Below are positions 1 through 8,362 of a stretch of DNA of 64,000 nucleotides, in pieces. Position numbers and translations under genes: made by a program. The stretch's first letter is position 1. The number at the start of each line of letters is the position of its first letter. The notes beneath the pieces were generated by a model. The model saw only the letters and a list, made by a program, of their open reading frames with translations, did no database searches and had not been told where the DNA came from. The stretch is from Hallerella sp964397425 (GTDB lineage: Bacteria; Fibrobacterota; Fibrobacteria; Fibrobacterales; Fibrobacteraceae): contig CAYNID010000003.1 of assembly GCA_964397425.1 (NCBI GenBank), positions 124,001 to 188,000 on the forward strand, written 5' to 3'.

Positions 1-511
1 GCTTCATTTCGGCAACACCGCGCATCAGTTTAACCAACTTGTCACACTTTTGCGCAACCGTTTTTCCCAGCTTGTTGCTGTTTACATCAAAATCGTCAAA
101 AAGGCCCGCGATATCCTCTTCAGAAGCCGTCCCTTTCGCCGAACCCTCTACAAATTTGAAAACCTTTTCCAAAGTCATGTTGAGATTTTCATCTTTATCC
201 GCCCGTTTCAACACATTGCCAAAAAGTTGACTGGGCAACATGAAAAAACCTCTTTCTTCAACTACCATGCCCTGAATATCTTTTGCGTCTTCATCCGAAC
301 AATTTGCGTAATCAAAATCCTTTTCTCCAGAAGCCCACTGATTTTCGTTGATGTAATTGACCAAATTTTCGGAAATGTATCGATAAAACAGCATCCCAAG
401 TACATACTGTTTGAAATCCCAGCCATCAATCGCCCCGCGAAGGTCGTTGGCGATATTCCAAATGACGCGATGAAGCTCCGCCCGTTCTTGTTCTTTTTTG
501 TTGTCTATCAT
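1..511 (-). CDS. hsdM: Type I restriction-modification methylase subunit HsdM, 5' part (runs off left edge)
   Basis: About 170 N-terminal residues are readable on the minus strand from an ATG at 511 to base 1, where the frame is still open. The start ELHRVIWNIANDLRG, followed by WDFKQYVLGMLFYRYISENL, is the hallmark of the N-terminal helical domain of HsdM, the adenine methylase subunit that works with HsdS (specificity) and HsdR (cleavage). The catalytic SAM-binding and NPPF motifs would lie outside the window. An AAAGGA Shine-Dalgarno sits 6 bases before the ATG. The gene points left, so hsdS/hsdR, if present, should be beyond the edge. Family assignment is confident; activity cannot be judged. 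Confidence 0.9.
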   Translation of the reverse strand, partial: MIDNKKEQERAELHRVIWNIANDLRGAIDGWDFKQYVLGMLFYRYISENLVNYINENQWASGEKDFDYANCSDEDAKDIQGMVVEERGFFMLPSQLFGNVLKRADKDENLNMTLEKVFKFVEGSAKGTASEEDIAGLFDDFDVNSNKLGKTVAQKCDKLVKLMRGVAEMK

Positions 512-594
512 TTTGATTCCTTTCGTTTTCCTAAAAAATAAATAAACTTCCCCAACGGTAAATTCATCAGAAAAATTTCCCCATAAAAAAGAAA

Positions 595-619
595 CGGCCT
601 CACTTGCAAAGTGAAGCCG
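595..619 (-). terminator. Rho-independent terminator of cysK
   Basis: An inverted repeat (CGGC, mismatch, TCACTT / AAGTGA, GCCG; three-base loop) lies 21 bases past the cysK stop. Read on the minus strand it is followed by a T-rich run (TTTCTTTTTT). Confidence 0.8.
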
Positions 620-639
620 CATTGAAGCATTCAAAAGGA

Positions 640-1560
640 TTAAGCTTCGAAAAGCCACGTCGAAAGATAACGTTCACCCGTATCCGGGAGCAGCGCAACT
701 ATCGTCTTTCCTTTATTTTCCGGGCGTTTCGCAATCGTCAACGCCGCTTCAAGAGCCGCCCCCGAAGAAATCCCTATCAAAAGGCCCTCTTCTTTTGCAG
801 CACGGCGCGCAATGGTCCCCGCCTTGACGTCATTTGTCAAATAAATTTCATCAATGACCGCCGGGTCGTAAACTTTGGGGACAAATCCCGGGCCGATGCC
901 CTGGATTTTATGCGGTCCCGCCGGCTGTCCAGAAAGCACCGCCGAAGAATCCGGCTCCACAACGACGACTTTCACATTCTTGTTTTGACTTTTCAGATAC
1001 TTGCCAACGCCTGTCACCGTTCCCGCCGTTCCTGCCGCAGAAACGAAAACGTCGACTTTGCCCTCGGTGTCTTTCCAGATTTCAGGTCCTGTCGTCCGGA
1101 AATGGACATCCGGATTCGCCGGATTTTCAAATTGCTGCGGGATAAAGGAATTCGGCGTTTTTTCGGCAAGCTCGGCAGCTTTCGCGATAGCTCCCTTCAT
1201 GCCCGATTTGCCGTCGGTCAGCACCAGTTCCGCGCCCAAGGCGGCGAGGAGTTTGCGGCGCTCCACGCTCATAGTTTCCGGCATGGTGAGGATGATGCGG
1301 TAACCCTTGACTGCAGCCACATAAGCGAGCCCTATGCCCGTGTTTCCGCTGGTCGGTTCAATGATGACGGAGCCTTTTTTCAACTTTCCGTCTTTTTCCG
1401 CCGCTTCAATCATCGCGAGCGCAACGCGGTCTTTGACACTTGAAAGCGGATTGAACGATTCCACTTTGACATAAACTTCGGCTTCGCCGTCGTTCAACTT
1501 GTTGATGCGGACCAGGGGAGTGTTTCCGATAAGATCCGTAATTTGATTCACTTTCGCCAT
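640..1560 (-). CDS. cysK: Cysteine synthase A (O-acetylserine sulfhydrylase)
   Basis: 306-residue cytoplasmic PLP enzyme making cysteine from O-acetylserine and sulfide; the length is normal for CysK. The PLP lysine is K43 in SSVKDR, the substrate-binding loop TSGNTG is at 70-75, and the phosphate-binding loop GTAGTVTG is at 177-184 (usually GTGGT, so one Gly-to-Ala change). An unusually strong Shine-Dalgarno AGGAGG lies 7 bases before the ATG, fixing the start at 1560. It stands alone between hsdM and a recombinase gene and has its own terminator. CysM or cystathionine beta-synthase are less likely because of the short length and the absence of extra domains. Confidence 0.95.
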   Translation of the reverse strand: MAKVNQITDLIGNTPLVRINKLNDGEAEVYVKVESFNPLSSVKDRVALAMIEAAEKDGKLKKGSVIIEPTSGNTGIGLAYVAAVKGYRIILTMPETMSVERRKLLAALGAELVLTDGKSGMKGAIAKAAELAEKTPNSFIPQQFENPANPDVHFRTTGPEIWKDTEGKVDVFVSAAGTAGTVTGVGKYLKSQNKNVKVVVVEPDSSAVLSGQPAGPHKIQGIGPGFVPKVYDPAVIDEIYLTNDVKAGTIARRAAKEEGLLIGISSGAALEAALTIAKRPENKGKTIVALLPDTGERYLSTWLFEA

Positions 1561-1678
1561 GGTGACACCTCCTTGTATTGGGTTCCACGGGAATTTTCAA
1601 ATAATTTAAATCGAAGATTCTGGATTGGCAAGGCTAATTCCTACTTTTTTAATTGTTTTTGTATAATTTTACAGAAAT

Positions 1679-2512
1679 TCACTTCAGCCGGTCGAATTTT
1701 TTCATTTCTTTGTCCAAAAGGACATCGACAAACTTCGCATAAATCAGAGTCGTTTCCAAGTTGCGGTGCCCCAACAGCTTGCTCGTGACCGGTAGCGGAA
1801 TTCCGATGGTAATGCACGTCGTCGCGAACGTGTGCCGCGCCATGTGGCAGTGCACATACCGTGAAACGCCCAGTTTCCGGACAGCCCGGCGGAGCCTTTT
1901 GTTGAACGTCGAATTGTCCGGAATGCGAAAGATGCAGCCATCCACCCTGCGGGGCAATAAAAGCCTCGCTTGGGCAGGAATCGGAATGTAAACGGGATCG
2001 CCCGTTTTGTGCATCCGTTTGAGAATTTTCCCATTCACCACTTCCCGCCATTCCAGCGTCCGCAAATCACTGAACCGCAGCCCCGTAAAACACGAGAACA
2101 GGAACACCCGCACGGATTCCCCCTCCATTTCGGTCAAAACACCTTCATTGTCAAAAAAATTCAAGTAAAGGCTTTTGAGTTCTTCCAAATTCAAAAAGCC
2201 CCGATTCGAATAAACCCGCGGAATTTTGATTTTTTCAAACGGATCTTTGGGCAGCCGCCCATCACTCACAAATTTGCGCGTAAAAATCCGCAGAACAGAA
2301 AGCGCCTTGTTGATTGTCGCCGGTTTATTTCCGCACTCCACAAGATGTTTTCGGTAATCGCGGATGAATTCCACATCCACCCCTTCCACAGGAAGCCCCG
2401 GAGAAAACAGTTCCACCTTTCGCAAATTCCAGCGGTACGTGCTGACCGTCAGCGGAGCGAGTTCTTCGGCGTCTTCTTTCAGGTATTCTTTTGCCAAATC
2501 GATAAAAAGCAT
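1679..2512 (-). CDS. Tyrosine recombinase / integrase
   Basis: 277-residue site-specific recombinase. An N-terminal SAM-like DNA-binding domain (about residues 1-95) is followed by the catalytic domain with all expected residues visible: R146 (TGLRFSD), K169, H223 and R226 (HMARHTFA), H249 (LLGHRN) and the nucleophile Y258 (IYAK). No phage structural genes, excisionase or IS ends are seen nearby, so its substrate is unknown. It lies between cysK and the cellulase gene, within 1.2 kb of hsdM. Members of this family also act as shufflers of hsdS or surface-gene segments, or as chromosomal XerC/D-type enzymes; the short length does not settle this. Confidence 0.9.
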   Translation of the reverse strand: MLFIDLAKEYLKEDAEELAPLTVSTYRWNLRKVELFSPGLPVEGVDVEFIRDYRKHLVECGNKPATINKALSVLRIFTRKFVSDGRLPKDPFEKIKIPRVYSNRGFLNLEELKSLYLNFFDNEGVLTEMEGESVRVFLFSCFTGLRFSDLRTLEWREVVNGKILKRMHKTGDPVYIPIPAQARLLLPRRVDGCIFRIPDNSTFNKRLRRAVRKLGVSRYVHCHMARHTFATTCITIGIPLPVTSKLLGHRNLETTLIYAKFVDVLLDKEMKKFDRLK

Positions 2513-2549
2513 AAAGCCTCCTTGTTGAATATCGATGGCAAAACATTAA

Positions 2550-2577
2550 AAAGACCCGGATGAACAGCCGGGTCTTT
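2550..2577 (-). terminator. Terminator of the GH5 cellulase gene
   Basis: A perfect 10-bp stem (AAAGACCCGG / CCGGGTCTTT) with an 8-base loop lies 27 bases past the cellulase stop, with TTTTTAATG following on the minus strand. Confidence 0.85.
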
Positions 2578-2603
2578 CGAAAGTCAACAAAATTTCATTC
2601 GAC

Positions 2604-4676
2604 TCATTGCAGGCGAATTTTCGCCGTGTAACGCAAATTGCCCTGTTTGACAACGAGGAATCCCGTGCCGCGGAATCCCGTGGAAAGCTGGACGCTGTTC
2701 ACACCGGAACGCGTACTGACCGTTTTTCTCACAACCGTCTGCCCCATGGAATTCAAAAGCGTCACCGACGCCATTCCTGCAGCAGGAACGTCAAACCTGG
2801 CGTTTACGACACCCGGAACAACGTTCACATTCAAGCCGTTCGCCGTGGCAACGCGCAAAGGCTTGACGCTGGTCGTCTTCGAAGAGACGAGTTCCCCAGA
2901 AGCAATCCCGCTGAGTTCCGGAACAGCCTTGTTGAAATTCGCCAAGGTATCTCTTCCCGAATTGTCGCACTTCAGCAAGGTGATATCATCGATGAAAATG
3001 TTGCCGCTCAACTGCGTTCCATAAAGGTTGACGCCAATCGCCATGACTTTTTTCTGGTTGTCAAAGCTGATGCCAGAAGCGCCAAAGGGAACCGTGTAAT
3101 GTTTCCACGTTTTCGAAATGTCACTTTCCGCGAAATTGTAATCCGTCCACTCCCACTCTCCGCTCATGGCGAAGAAACTGAGCGAAGTCCAACCATAAGT
3201 TTCCCCTGCAGCAGGGCCTTCCGACTTCACGTCGACTTTGGCGTAAAAATCCACGGCGCAATAATTGCTCCAATCCTTTCCGCCAACGGTAACAGTCATC
3301 GTTCCCACATCAGAAGAATCCGACTGTTTGCTCGTATAAGTGATTTTCAAAACGCGGTTTTCGCTATCGCCAGCCCATCCCACCAAAGAATCAATGTTGC
3401 TGTAAGGCAAAGAATCGAGCCCATAGGCAATCCGCATTGCGTTCAACACGTCGTAATCCATGATGCTTCCAACCGTTTCCGATTGGCGGCGGATAATCGT
3501 ATTGTCGTTGACGCCTTCCGCTCCGGTATCCCATGCGAACGTGACAAATCCATACTGTTTGGCAAGTTCATTGACGCGCTTGTACCACGCCGCCCGGGAC
3601 TTCAAATGCAAACGGAGATTGGCAGAGTCAGAGATGGAATTCATCCGTTTAATCGCCGCATATTCGCCGATTACGACCGGAATGCCTTTGGCGGCGAAAT
3701 CCGCATTCAACATGGCAAAGACAGAGTCCGTGTAAGCTTCCCCCGCATATTGATTTTCAACCGTCTTTTTCTCCGCCTTGCTGTAATTGGCGTTATGCTC
3801 GGCATCTGTCGTCGAATAGTTGTCTTTTCCCCAATAATAGAAGCAATTTCCCCAGTCCGCATCTTCGGTCATCAACGAAAACTGATACGGATAAAAGTGG
3901 AATTCCGCCATCAAGTAACCTTCTCCCGCCGGATCCGAAGGCATGTCGCCCTTGAGAAGCGCGTGCATCAAAGATTCATCCGTCCGCGGAGATTGCACGA
4001 CAATCGTACGGGTCTCATTGTTTCCACCCGTGGCACGGACTGCGGCAATCATCGTTTCGTGATAACGCTTCAACAACGCCATGCGGGCCTCGTCAAAAGG
4101 AACCTGTCCAGAAGAGAGCCAGCCATCGTTCACGCCCGGTTCGTTCGCGCTGCCAAACAAGACGTGTTCATCGTAATTTTTGAATTTGTTCGCAATTTGC
4201 GTCCAAAAGAGTTTTTGCAACCGGTTGACGTTCGCCGTATCCCCGCTGAATTTTCCCGTTTCGCTGACAGACGTTATTCCGGGAATCATCACGTTGTCTT
4301 CGAGCCAGCCCGTATCCCAGTGGCTGTTGACAAAAGCGTACATGCCGTTATCCACCACATAATCCACGACTGTTTTCACCGAATCCAGCCAGGATTCATG
4401 AATCGTCCCCGTCGAAACGTCGGCATGCGTATACCAGGCCGTCGGAATCCGCACGGAACTGAAACCAGCAGCCTTCAGAGAATCGACATAAGCCTTTGTC
4501 GGAAGAGCGTTTCCCCAGCAGGACATATCCTTGCAAGCTTCGCTGATGGGAACTTCCATCGTATTGCCAATGTTGATGCCAAAGCCCATTTTGGAAACCA
4601 ACTCCGTCGCCTTGGGAAGGGCGAACGCGCTGCCCGCCACAAGCGACACCGCCACCAGGGAAATTAAACCTTTCAT
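2604..4676 (-). CDS. Secreted GH5 endoglucanase with CBM11-like module and sorting-type C-terminus
   Basis: 690 residues. A Sec signal peptide (cleavage after about residue 19, GSAFA) precedes a GH5 catalytic domain: GFGINIGNT at 31-39, acid/base E179 in SANEPG, and nucleophile E338 in VVIGEYA. Residues about 430-590 form a beta-sandwich resembling CBM11/CIA30 (WTSLSFFAMSGEWEW ... GNIFIDDITLLK). The last ~85 residues (LNVNVVPGVVNARF ... GFLVVKQG) resemble the C-terminal sorting domains of type IX-secreted proteins, so surface attachment or secretion across the outer membrane is inferred. Role: cleavage of beta-1,4-glucans. A GAGGAT Shine-Dalgarno precedes the ATG. It is monocistronic, with its own upstream region and terminator. 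Confidence 0.92.
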   Translation of the reverse strand: MKGLISLVAVSLVAGSAFALPKATELVSKMGFGINIGNTMEVPISEACKDMSCWGNALPTKAYVDSLKAAGFSSVRIPTAWYTHADVSTGTIHESWLDSVKTVVDYVVDNGMYAFVNSHWDTGWLEDNVMIPGITSVSETGKFSGDTANVNRLQKLFWTQIANKFKNYDEHVLFGSANEPGVNDGWLSSGQVPFDEARMALLKRYHETMIAAVRATGGNNETRTIVVQSPRTDESLMHALLKGDMPSDPAGEGYLMAEFHFYPYQFSLMTEDADWGNCFYYWGKDNYSTTDAEHNANYSKAEKKTVENQYAGEAYTDSVFAMLNADFAAKGIPVVIGEYAAIKRMNSISDSANLRLHLKSRAAWYKRVNELAKQYGFVTFAWDTGAEGVNDNTIIRRQSETVGSIMDYDVLNAMRIAYGLDSLPYSNIDSLVGWAGDSENRVLKITYTSKQSDSSDVGTMTVTVGGKDWSNYCAVDFYAKVDVKSEGPAAGETYGWTSLSFFAMSGEWEWTDYNFAESDISKTWKHYTVPFGASGISFDNQKKVMAIGVNLYGTQLSGNIFIDDITLLKCDNSGRDTLANFNKAVPELSGIASGELVSSKTTSVKPLRVATANGLNVNVVPGVVNARFDVPAAGMASVTLLNSMGQTVVRKTVSTRSGVNSVQLSTGFRGTGFLVVKQGNLRYTAKIRLQ

Positions 4677-4734
4677 AAAATCCTCTAAAGAAAATGGTTA
4701 TTTCAAATTTAGGATACACGCCGACTTTTCGGGT

Positions 4735-4771
4735 GTTTGTAAACTTTTGTTAATTGCAAAGTTTTTTGCAA
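4735..4771 (-). promoter_or_regulatory. Inverted-repeat motifs upstream of the GH5 gene (candidate operators)
   Basis: The dyad GTTTGTAAAC(T) at 4735-4745 and two copies of the palindrome TTGCAA spaced by six bases (4754-4759, 4766-4771) lie 59-95 bases before the cellulase start. GTTTGTAAACT recurs upstream of the pectate lyase gene (16408-16418). Regulatory function is inference. Confidence 0.35.
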
Positions 4772-4778
4772 GCCCAAA

Positions 4779-5783
4779 TCAAACTTCCCGTTTTTTCCAC
4801 TTCAACGTTTTTCCGGCGAAAAGCGGCACAGCCCCGTCAACCGATTCGGGCACGGTCCACGGTTCTTCCACATACACGGCTTTCTTTTGCGGACGGGAAA
4901 TCCGGTAAAAATCCGCCCCGAAGCCGCCGACAAAATCCGCCAATCTGCCCAAATGCCCCGCTTCTTCAAAAATCTGGATAAGGGCGGGGAGCGCAACGGG
5001 CGCCGAGTAAACGCCAGCCGCCCCGCAGCAGCATTCTTTTTTTTCTTTCGCATGCGGAGCAGAATCCGAGCCGAAAAAGAATTTGGGATTTCCGCTAAAA
5101 GCCGCCGCGCGGAGCGCTTCGCGGTCTTCCGGACGTTTGGGGAGCGGTTTGCAAAAATGGTGCGGCGAAAGAGACGCGCCGACAATGTCGTCCAACGTGT
5201 GCAACAGATGATGCACCGTGATGGTCGCCGCCACATTCTCCGGCATGTTCAAAACGGCGTCGACAGCGGCTTTCGTCGAAAGATGTTCAAAAACAATGCG
5301 CAGTCTGGGGAATTTTTCCGCCAAAATCCGTACCCGGTCGATAAATATTTTTTCGCGGTCCAGGCAAAAGGCTGCCGGTTCTTCGCCATGCACGCACAGG
5401 ACGATTCCCAACTTTTCCATTTCCGCCGCCACAGGGAATATCGATTCAAAGTCCGACACGCCGTCTTCGCTGTTCGTCGTGACTCCTGCGGGGTAATATT
5501 TCCCTGCCACGGCTCCGGCCCGCTGCATTTGCGCCAAATCTTCAGCAGACATCCGCGCGTTCAATTTGAACGTCATCAGCAGTTCAAGCGAAGGCGCCAC
5601 CGAACGAATCTGGCGACTGTATTCGACAACCCGTTCCGCATCCGCAATCGGCGGAACCGTATTGGGCATCACCAAAACGCGCCCAAATTCCCGGGCAACC
5701 GTTTTCGCATAATTTTCTAACAACGTTCCTTGGCGCAGGTGCACATGGAAATCATCGGGGAGCGGTAGCTGTAACGTTTTCAT
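4779..5783 (-). CDS. pyrC: Dihydroorotase
   Basis: 334 residues from the ATG at 5783, close to the ~345 of the E. coli-type (class II) enzyme. Catalyses ring closure of carbamoyl aspartate to dihydroorotate in pyrimidine synthesis. Visible metal ligands: HVH (H13, H15), the carboxylated lysine K95 in AGKYYPAG, H132 (VHGEE), H167 (FEHLST) and the catalytic D240 in GSDSAPH. The open frame extends 33 codons further upstream, but that extension is not like the family, and MKTLQLPLPDDFHVH matches the usual N-terminus. Oddity: the only Shine-Dalgarno-like sequence (GCGGGAG) abuts the ATG directly, and a perfect hairpin precedes it. Confidence 0.93.
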   Translation of the reverse strand: MKTLQLPLPDDFHVHLRQGTLLENYAKTVAREFGRVLVMPNTVPPIADAERVVEYSRQIRSVAPSLELLMTFKLNARMSAEDLAQMQRAGAVAGKYYPAGVTTNSEDGVSDFESIFPVAAEMEKLGIVLCVHGEEPAAFCLDREKIFIDRVRILAEKFPRLRIVFEHLSTKAAVDAVLNMPENVAATITVHHLLHTLDDIVGASLSPHHFCKPLPKRPEDREALRAAAFSGNPKFFFGSDSAPHAKEKKECCCGAAGVYSAPVALPALIQIFEEAGHLGRLADFVGGFGADFYRISRPQKKAVYVEEPWTVPESVDGAVPLFAGKTLKWKKREV

Positions 5784-5790
5784 CTCCCGC

Positions 5791-5811
5791 TGAAAATAGC
5801 TTTTATTTTCA
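5791..5811 (-). promoter_or_regulatory. Leader hairpin directly before the pyrC ribosome-binding region
   Basis: TGAAAATA / TATTTTCA form a perfect 8-bp stem with a 5-base loop, ending one base before GCGGGAG-ATG of pyrC. In enteric bacteria pyrC translation is controlled by a leader hairpin; a comparable role here is inference only. Confidence 0.4.
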
Positions 5812-5947
5812 CATCTCGGAGTCCAGGGCTTTGAGGCACTCCTAATTCGCCCATTTGCCAGCCCACTTGCCCAAAAATCCAAACGGCAGCGTTCTGGTAA
5901 TTCAGAATTTACACGGTTTTCTCCGCAAAAAAATCTATAATAACAGC

Positions 5948-6130
5948 ATGAAGAATAAATTTTTCATTTGGGCATTTTTGATTTTTTCCGCTACCGCTTT
6001 GACATTTTCCGCTTGCAGCAGTTCCAGCAGCGATTCGGGCACAGGCGCAGAGACGAGCGATGAATGCACCGACCACCCAGATTCTCCGAATTGCTCCACA
6101 GAAGATGACTCCAATTTAGAAGAGCTGTAA
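5948..6130 (+). CDS. Small secreted lipoprotein of unknown function
   Basis: 60 residues starting MKNKFFIWAFLIF, a short lipoprotein-type signal ending SAC (lipid-attachment Cys at about 18), then a poly-serine stretch and an acidic tail with two more Cys (DECTDHPDSPNCSTEDD). I recognise no domain. A longer frame exists (from 5855), but the lipoprotein signal argues for the start at 5948. There is no Shine-Dalgarno; TATAAT ends six bases before the ATG, so translation from a leaderless mRNA is plausible. It is divergent from pyrC. The short, low-complexity mature part makes it a moderate-confidence gene. Confidence 0.6.
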   Translation: MKNKFFIWAFLIFSATALTFSACSSSSSDSGTGAETSDECTDHPDSPNCSTEDDSNLEEL

Positions 6131-6382
6131 CAGCCCACAAAAGGTTTCCCCCACAAATTTCCCGCTCCGTCAGAGCTTGCAACGCCAATTCTTGTTGTGC
6201 GTTTTCAAAGAGTTGTCCTTTAAAATTTCACCGTCCAAGTTCTCCCAGACGAAAACTTCGGCTCCGTCCATTCATCATCAAAATCTGAATTTTTAAAATG
6301 AAAATCGCCCAACTTTTATATATTATGGAAGATTAATTTTAGACCCTCAGACAGGGGGGACGATTCCCCCATAGGAACACCG
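6131..6382 (+). promoter_or_regulatory. Intergenic leader of the carboxyltransferase gene
   Basis: No coding potential recognised. An AT-rich TATATT at about 6319-6324 could be a -10 element. A GC-rich hairpin (GGGGGA / TCCCCC, 4-base loop, about 6355-6370) lies just before the AGGA Shine-Dalgarno of the gene at 6383 and could affect its translation. Confidence 0.35.
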
Positions 6383-7978
6383 ATGAAAAAGAAAATCCTT
6401 TTCCAAGATACCTCTTTCCGCGATGGCTTCCAGTCCATTTTCGGAGCACGCGTTTTTACAAAAGACTTTATGCCGGCAGTAGAAGCGGCAGCAGCGGCGG
6501 GCATCACCCATTTTGAAGCGGGCGGCGGCGCCAGATTCCAGGCTCTTTACCAAAATTGCGGCGAAGACGCTTTTGACATGATGGACACGTTCCGCAAAAC
6601 GGTCGGTCCCAAAGCACGTTTGCAGACTCTCGCCCGCGGCATCAACGTCGTCGCTCTCGCGCCTCAGCCTTACGACATGATTGACCTGCACGCCAAAATG
6701 TTCAAGAAACACGGCATGACGCGCATCCGCAACTTTGACGCGCTGAACGACGTGAACAACTTGATTTATTCGGGCAAGTGCATTACGGATGCAGGCCTCG
6801 AACACGAAGTTGTCGTCACCATGATGGAGCTTCCGCTCGGCTGCAAAGGCGCGCACGATCCGGAATTTTACGAAAAAGTGCTCAAGAGCATTTTGGATGC
6901 CGGCGTTCCTTTCGCATCAGTCTGTTTCAAAGACGCATCCGGCACGGCCAATCCGCGGAAAGTGTTCGAAACGTTCAAACGCGCCCGCAAACTTCTCGGC
7001 GAAAACGTCGAACTCCGCATCCATTCTCACGAAACATGCGGCACGGGACTCAGCCAATACTTGGCGGCGATCGAAGGTGGCGCAGACGGCATTGACCTCG
7101 CCCGCAAACCGCTTTCCGGCGGAACTTCCCAACCCGACCTCTTCAGCATGTACCACGCTTTGAAAGGCACCGATTTCGCACTCGCCCTCGGCGAAGACGG
7201 CATCGTCGACGACAATTCCATACCCAAACTCATGGAAGCGAACAATGTCGCCGTGGAATGCCTCAAGGATTACAACTTCCCGCCAGAATCCCGCCAGATT
7301 TCTTCGGACGTGATTTTCTCCCCGATGCCGGGAGGCGCCCTGACCGCCAACACCCTGATGATGCGCGAAACGCACACATTCCATCTGTATCCGCAGGTCA
7401 TTGCGAATATGTCCGAATGCGTCCGCCGCGGAGGTTTCGCTTCTTCCGTGACGCCGGTCTCCCAGTATTACTTCCAACAGGCCTACGTGAACACGGTAAA
7501 CAAGAGCAAAGGACTTGACACCTGGCACAAAATCACCGAAGGTTACGGCAACATGCTCCTCGGTTACCTGGGCAAGACGCCCTGCGAACCGGATCCGGAA
7601 TTGGTGAAAATCGCCGCCGAACAGATGGGCAAAAAACCGTTTGCCGAAGTGCATCCGGGAGTCAAGTGCGCCGCCGAAATCATCGAACCGGGCATTCCCC
7701 AGGCAAAGAAGCTCCTGGAAGAAAACAACCTCCCCGTCACAGATGAAAACATTTTCATCACCGGCTGCCTCCAGACCAAGGGCGGCAACAAGGGCATCGA
7801 CTTCCTCAAGGGCAACCGTCACATCGGCGTTCCCAAAAAAGATCCGAACGCCCCGGCTCCGGCCGCTGCCAAACCGGCTGCCGTCAACACCGCCGGCATG
7901 AAGGTCCAAGCGACAAACACCTACCGCGTTGCCTTGAACGGTCAAAGCTGGGACGTGCAAGTTAGCTCCCTCAAGTAA
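6383..7978 (+). CDS. Pyruvate/oxaloacetate carboxyltransferase (OadA/PycB-type alpha subunit)
   Basis: 531 residues. TIM-barrel carboxyltransferase of biotin-dependent decarboxylases/carboxylases: metal and substrate motif DTSFRDGFQS at 9-18 (usually RDxxQS), the carboxylated lysine K183 in CFKDASG, and HSHET at 214-218. After a post-barrel domain comes an Ala/Pro linker (about 490-505) typical of the junction to a biotinyl domain, but the protein ends at ...VQVSSLK with no MKM biotinylation motif, so the carrier must be another protein, not in this window. Likely role: oxaloacetate/pyruvate interconversion, possibly with a membrane Na+ pump. Monocistronic, with a strong terminator. Confidence 0.85.
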   Translation: MKKKILFQDTSFRDGFQSIFGARVFTKDFMPAVEAAAAAGITHFEAGGGARFQALYQNCGEDAFDMMDTFRKTVGPKARLQTLARGINVVALAPQPYDMIDLHAKMFKKHGMTRIRNFDALNDVNNLIYSGKCITDAGLEHEVVVTMMELPLGCKGAHDPEFYEKVLKSILDAGVPFASVCFKDASGTANPRKVFETFKRARKLLGENVELRIHSHETCGTGLSQYLAAIEGGADGIDLARKPLSGGTSQPDLFSMYHALKGTDFALALGEDGIVDDNSIPKLMEANNVAVECLKDYNFPPESRQISSDVIFSPMPGGALTANTLMMRETHTFHLYPQVIANMSECVRRGGFASSVTPVSQYYFQQAYVNTVNKSKGLDTWHKITEGYGNMLLGYLGKTPCEPDPELVKIAAEQMGKKPFAEVHPGVKCAAEIIEPGIPQAKKLLEENNLPVTDENIFITGCLQTKGGNKGIDFLKGNRHIGVPKKDPNAPAPAAAKPAAVNTAGMKVQATNTYRVALNGQSWDVQVSSLK

Positions 7979-7994
7979 TTCCAATCAGCGATTG

Positions 7995-8023
7995 AAAAGC
8001 CGCCCCGCCGGGGTGGCTTTTTT
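7995..8023 (+). terminator. Terminator of the carboxyltransferase gene
   Basis: AAAAGCC-G-CCCC / GGGG-T-GGCTTTT stem with a 3-base loop, followed by TTTTTTG, begins 17 bases past the stop codon. Confidence 0.9.
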
Positions 8024-8362
8024 GTTATTCCCAAAGAGCACCAACGGGCTTTCGCCCTTTCAAAAAGGGCGGTGTCAAAAACGCGTTGAATGGGGTGGAT
8101 TTCAAACGAAAACCTTTTCTGCCGATGGGGTGAATTTCGCCCGGTTTCCACGTCAAAGGCGGGATGTTTTCGCAGAAAGGAAGGTCACGCGCAAAACAGA
8201 AACGCCTTTTCGAAATCAAGCGAAAGTCTTCTTGAAGCACGGCAAACATTTTCCCCGGCCTAGTTCCGCAACCGACAAAACGCTTCTCCGCATGGACAAA
8301 AAATCCAAGAAGAATGTTCGCGGCGAATTCCACACGCGCTTTGGAAGTTGTATTTTACAATT
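8024..8362. other. Intergenic stretch, no gene recognised
   Basis: 339 bases without a convincing gene. It contains a perfect hairpin CGCCCTTT / AAAGGGCG (8053-8071) without a T-run. The open frames here have no family resemblance and no ribosome-binding site. At its right end TATTTT (8351-8356) lies six bases before the start of the TIGR02147 pseudogene. Confidence 0.5.

Noticed and set aside
2607..4667. A 686-codon open frame opposite the GH5 cellulase, and similar long frames opposite cysK (604-1443), the carboxyltransferase (6917-7984) and pyrC (4887-5720).
   Set aside because: They mirror genuine genes with clear catalytic motifs, have no ribosome sites or family resemblance, and are explained by the codon bias of the real genes.
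1679..4676. Integrative element or prophage around the tyrosine recombinase.
   Set aside because: No att-like repeats, tRNA target, phage or conjugation genes are visible; flanking genes are ordinary metabolic and secreted-enzyme genes.
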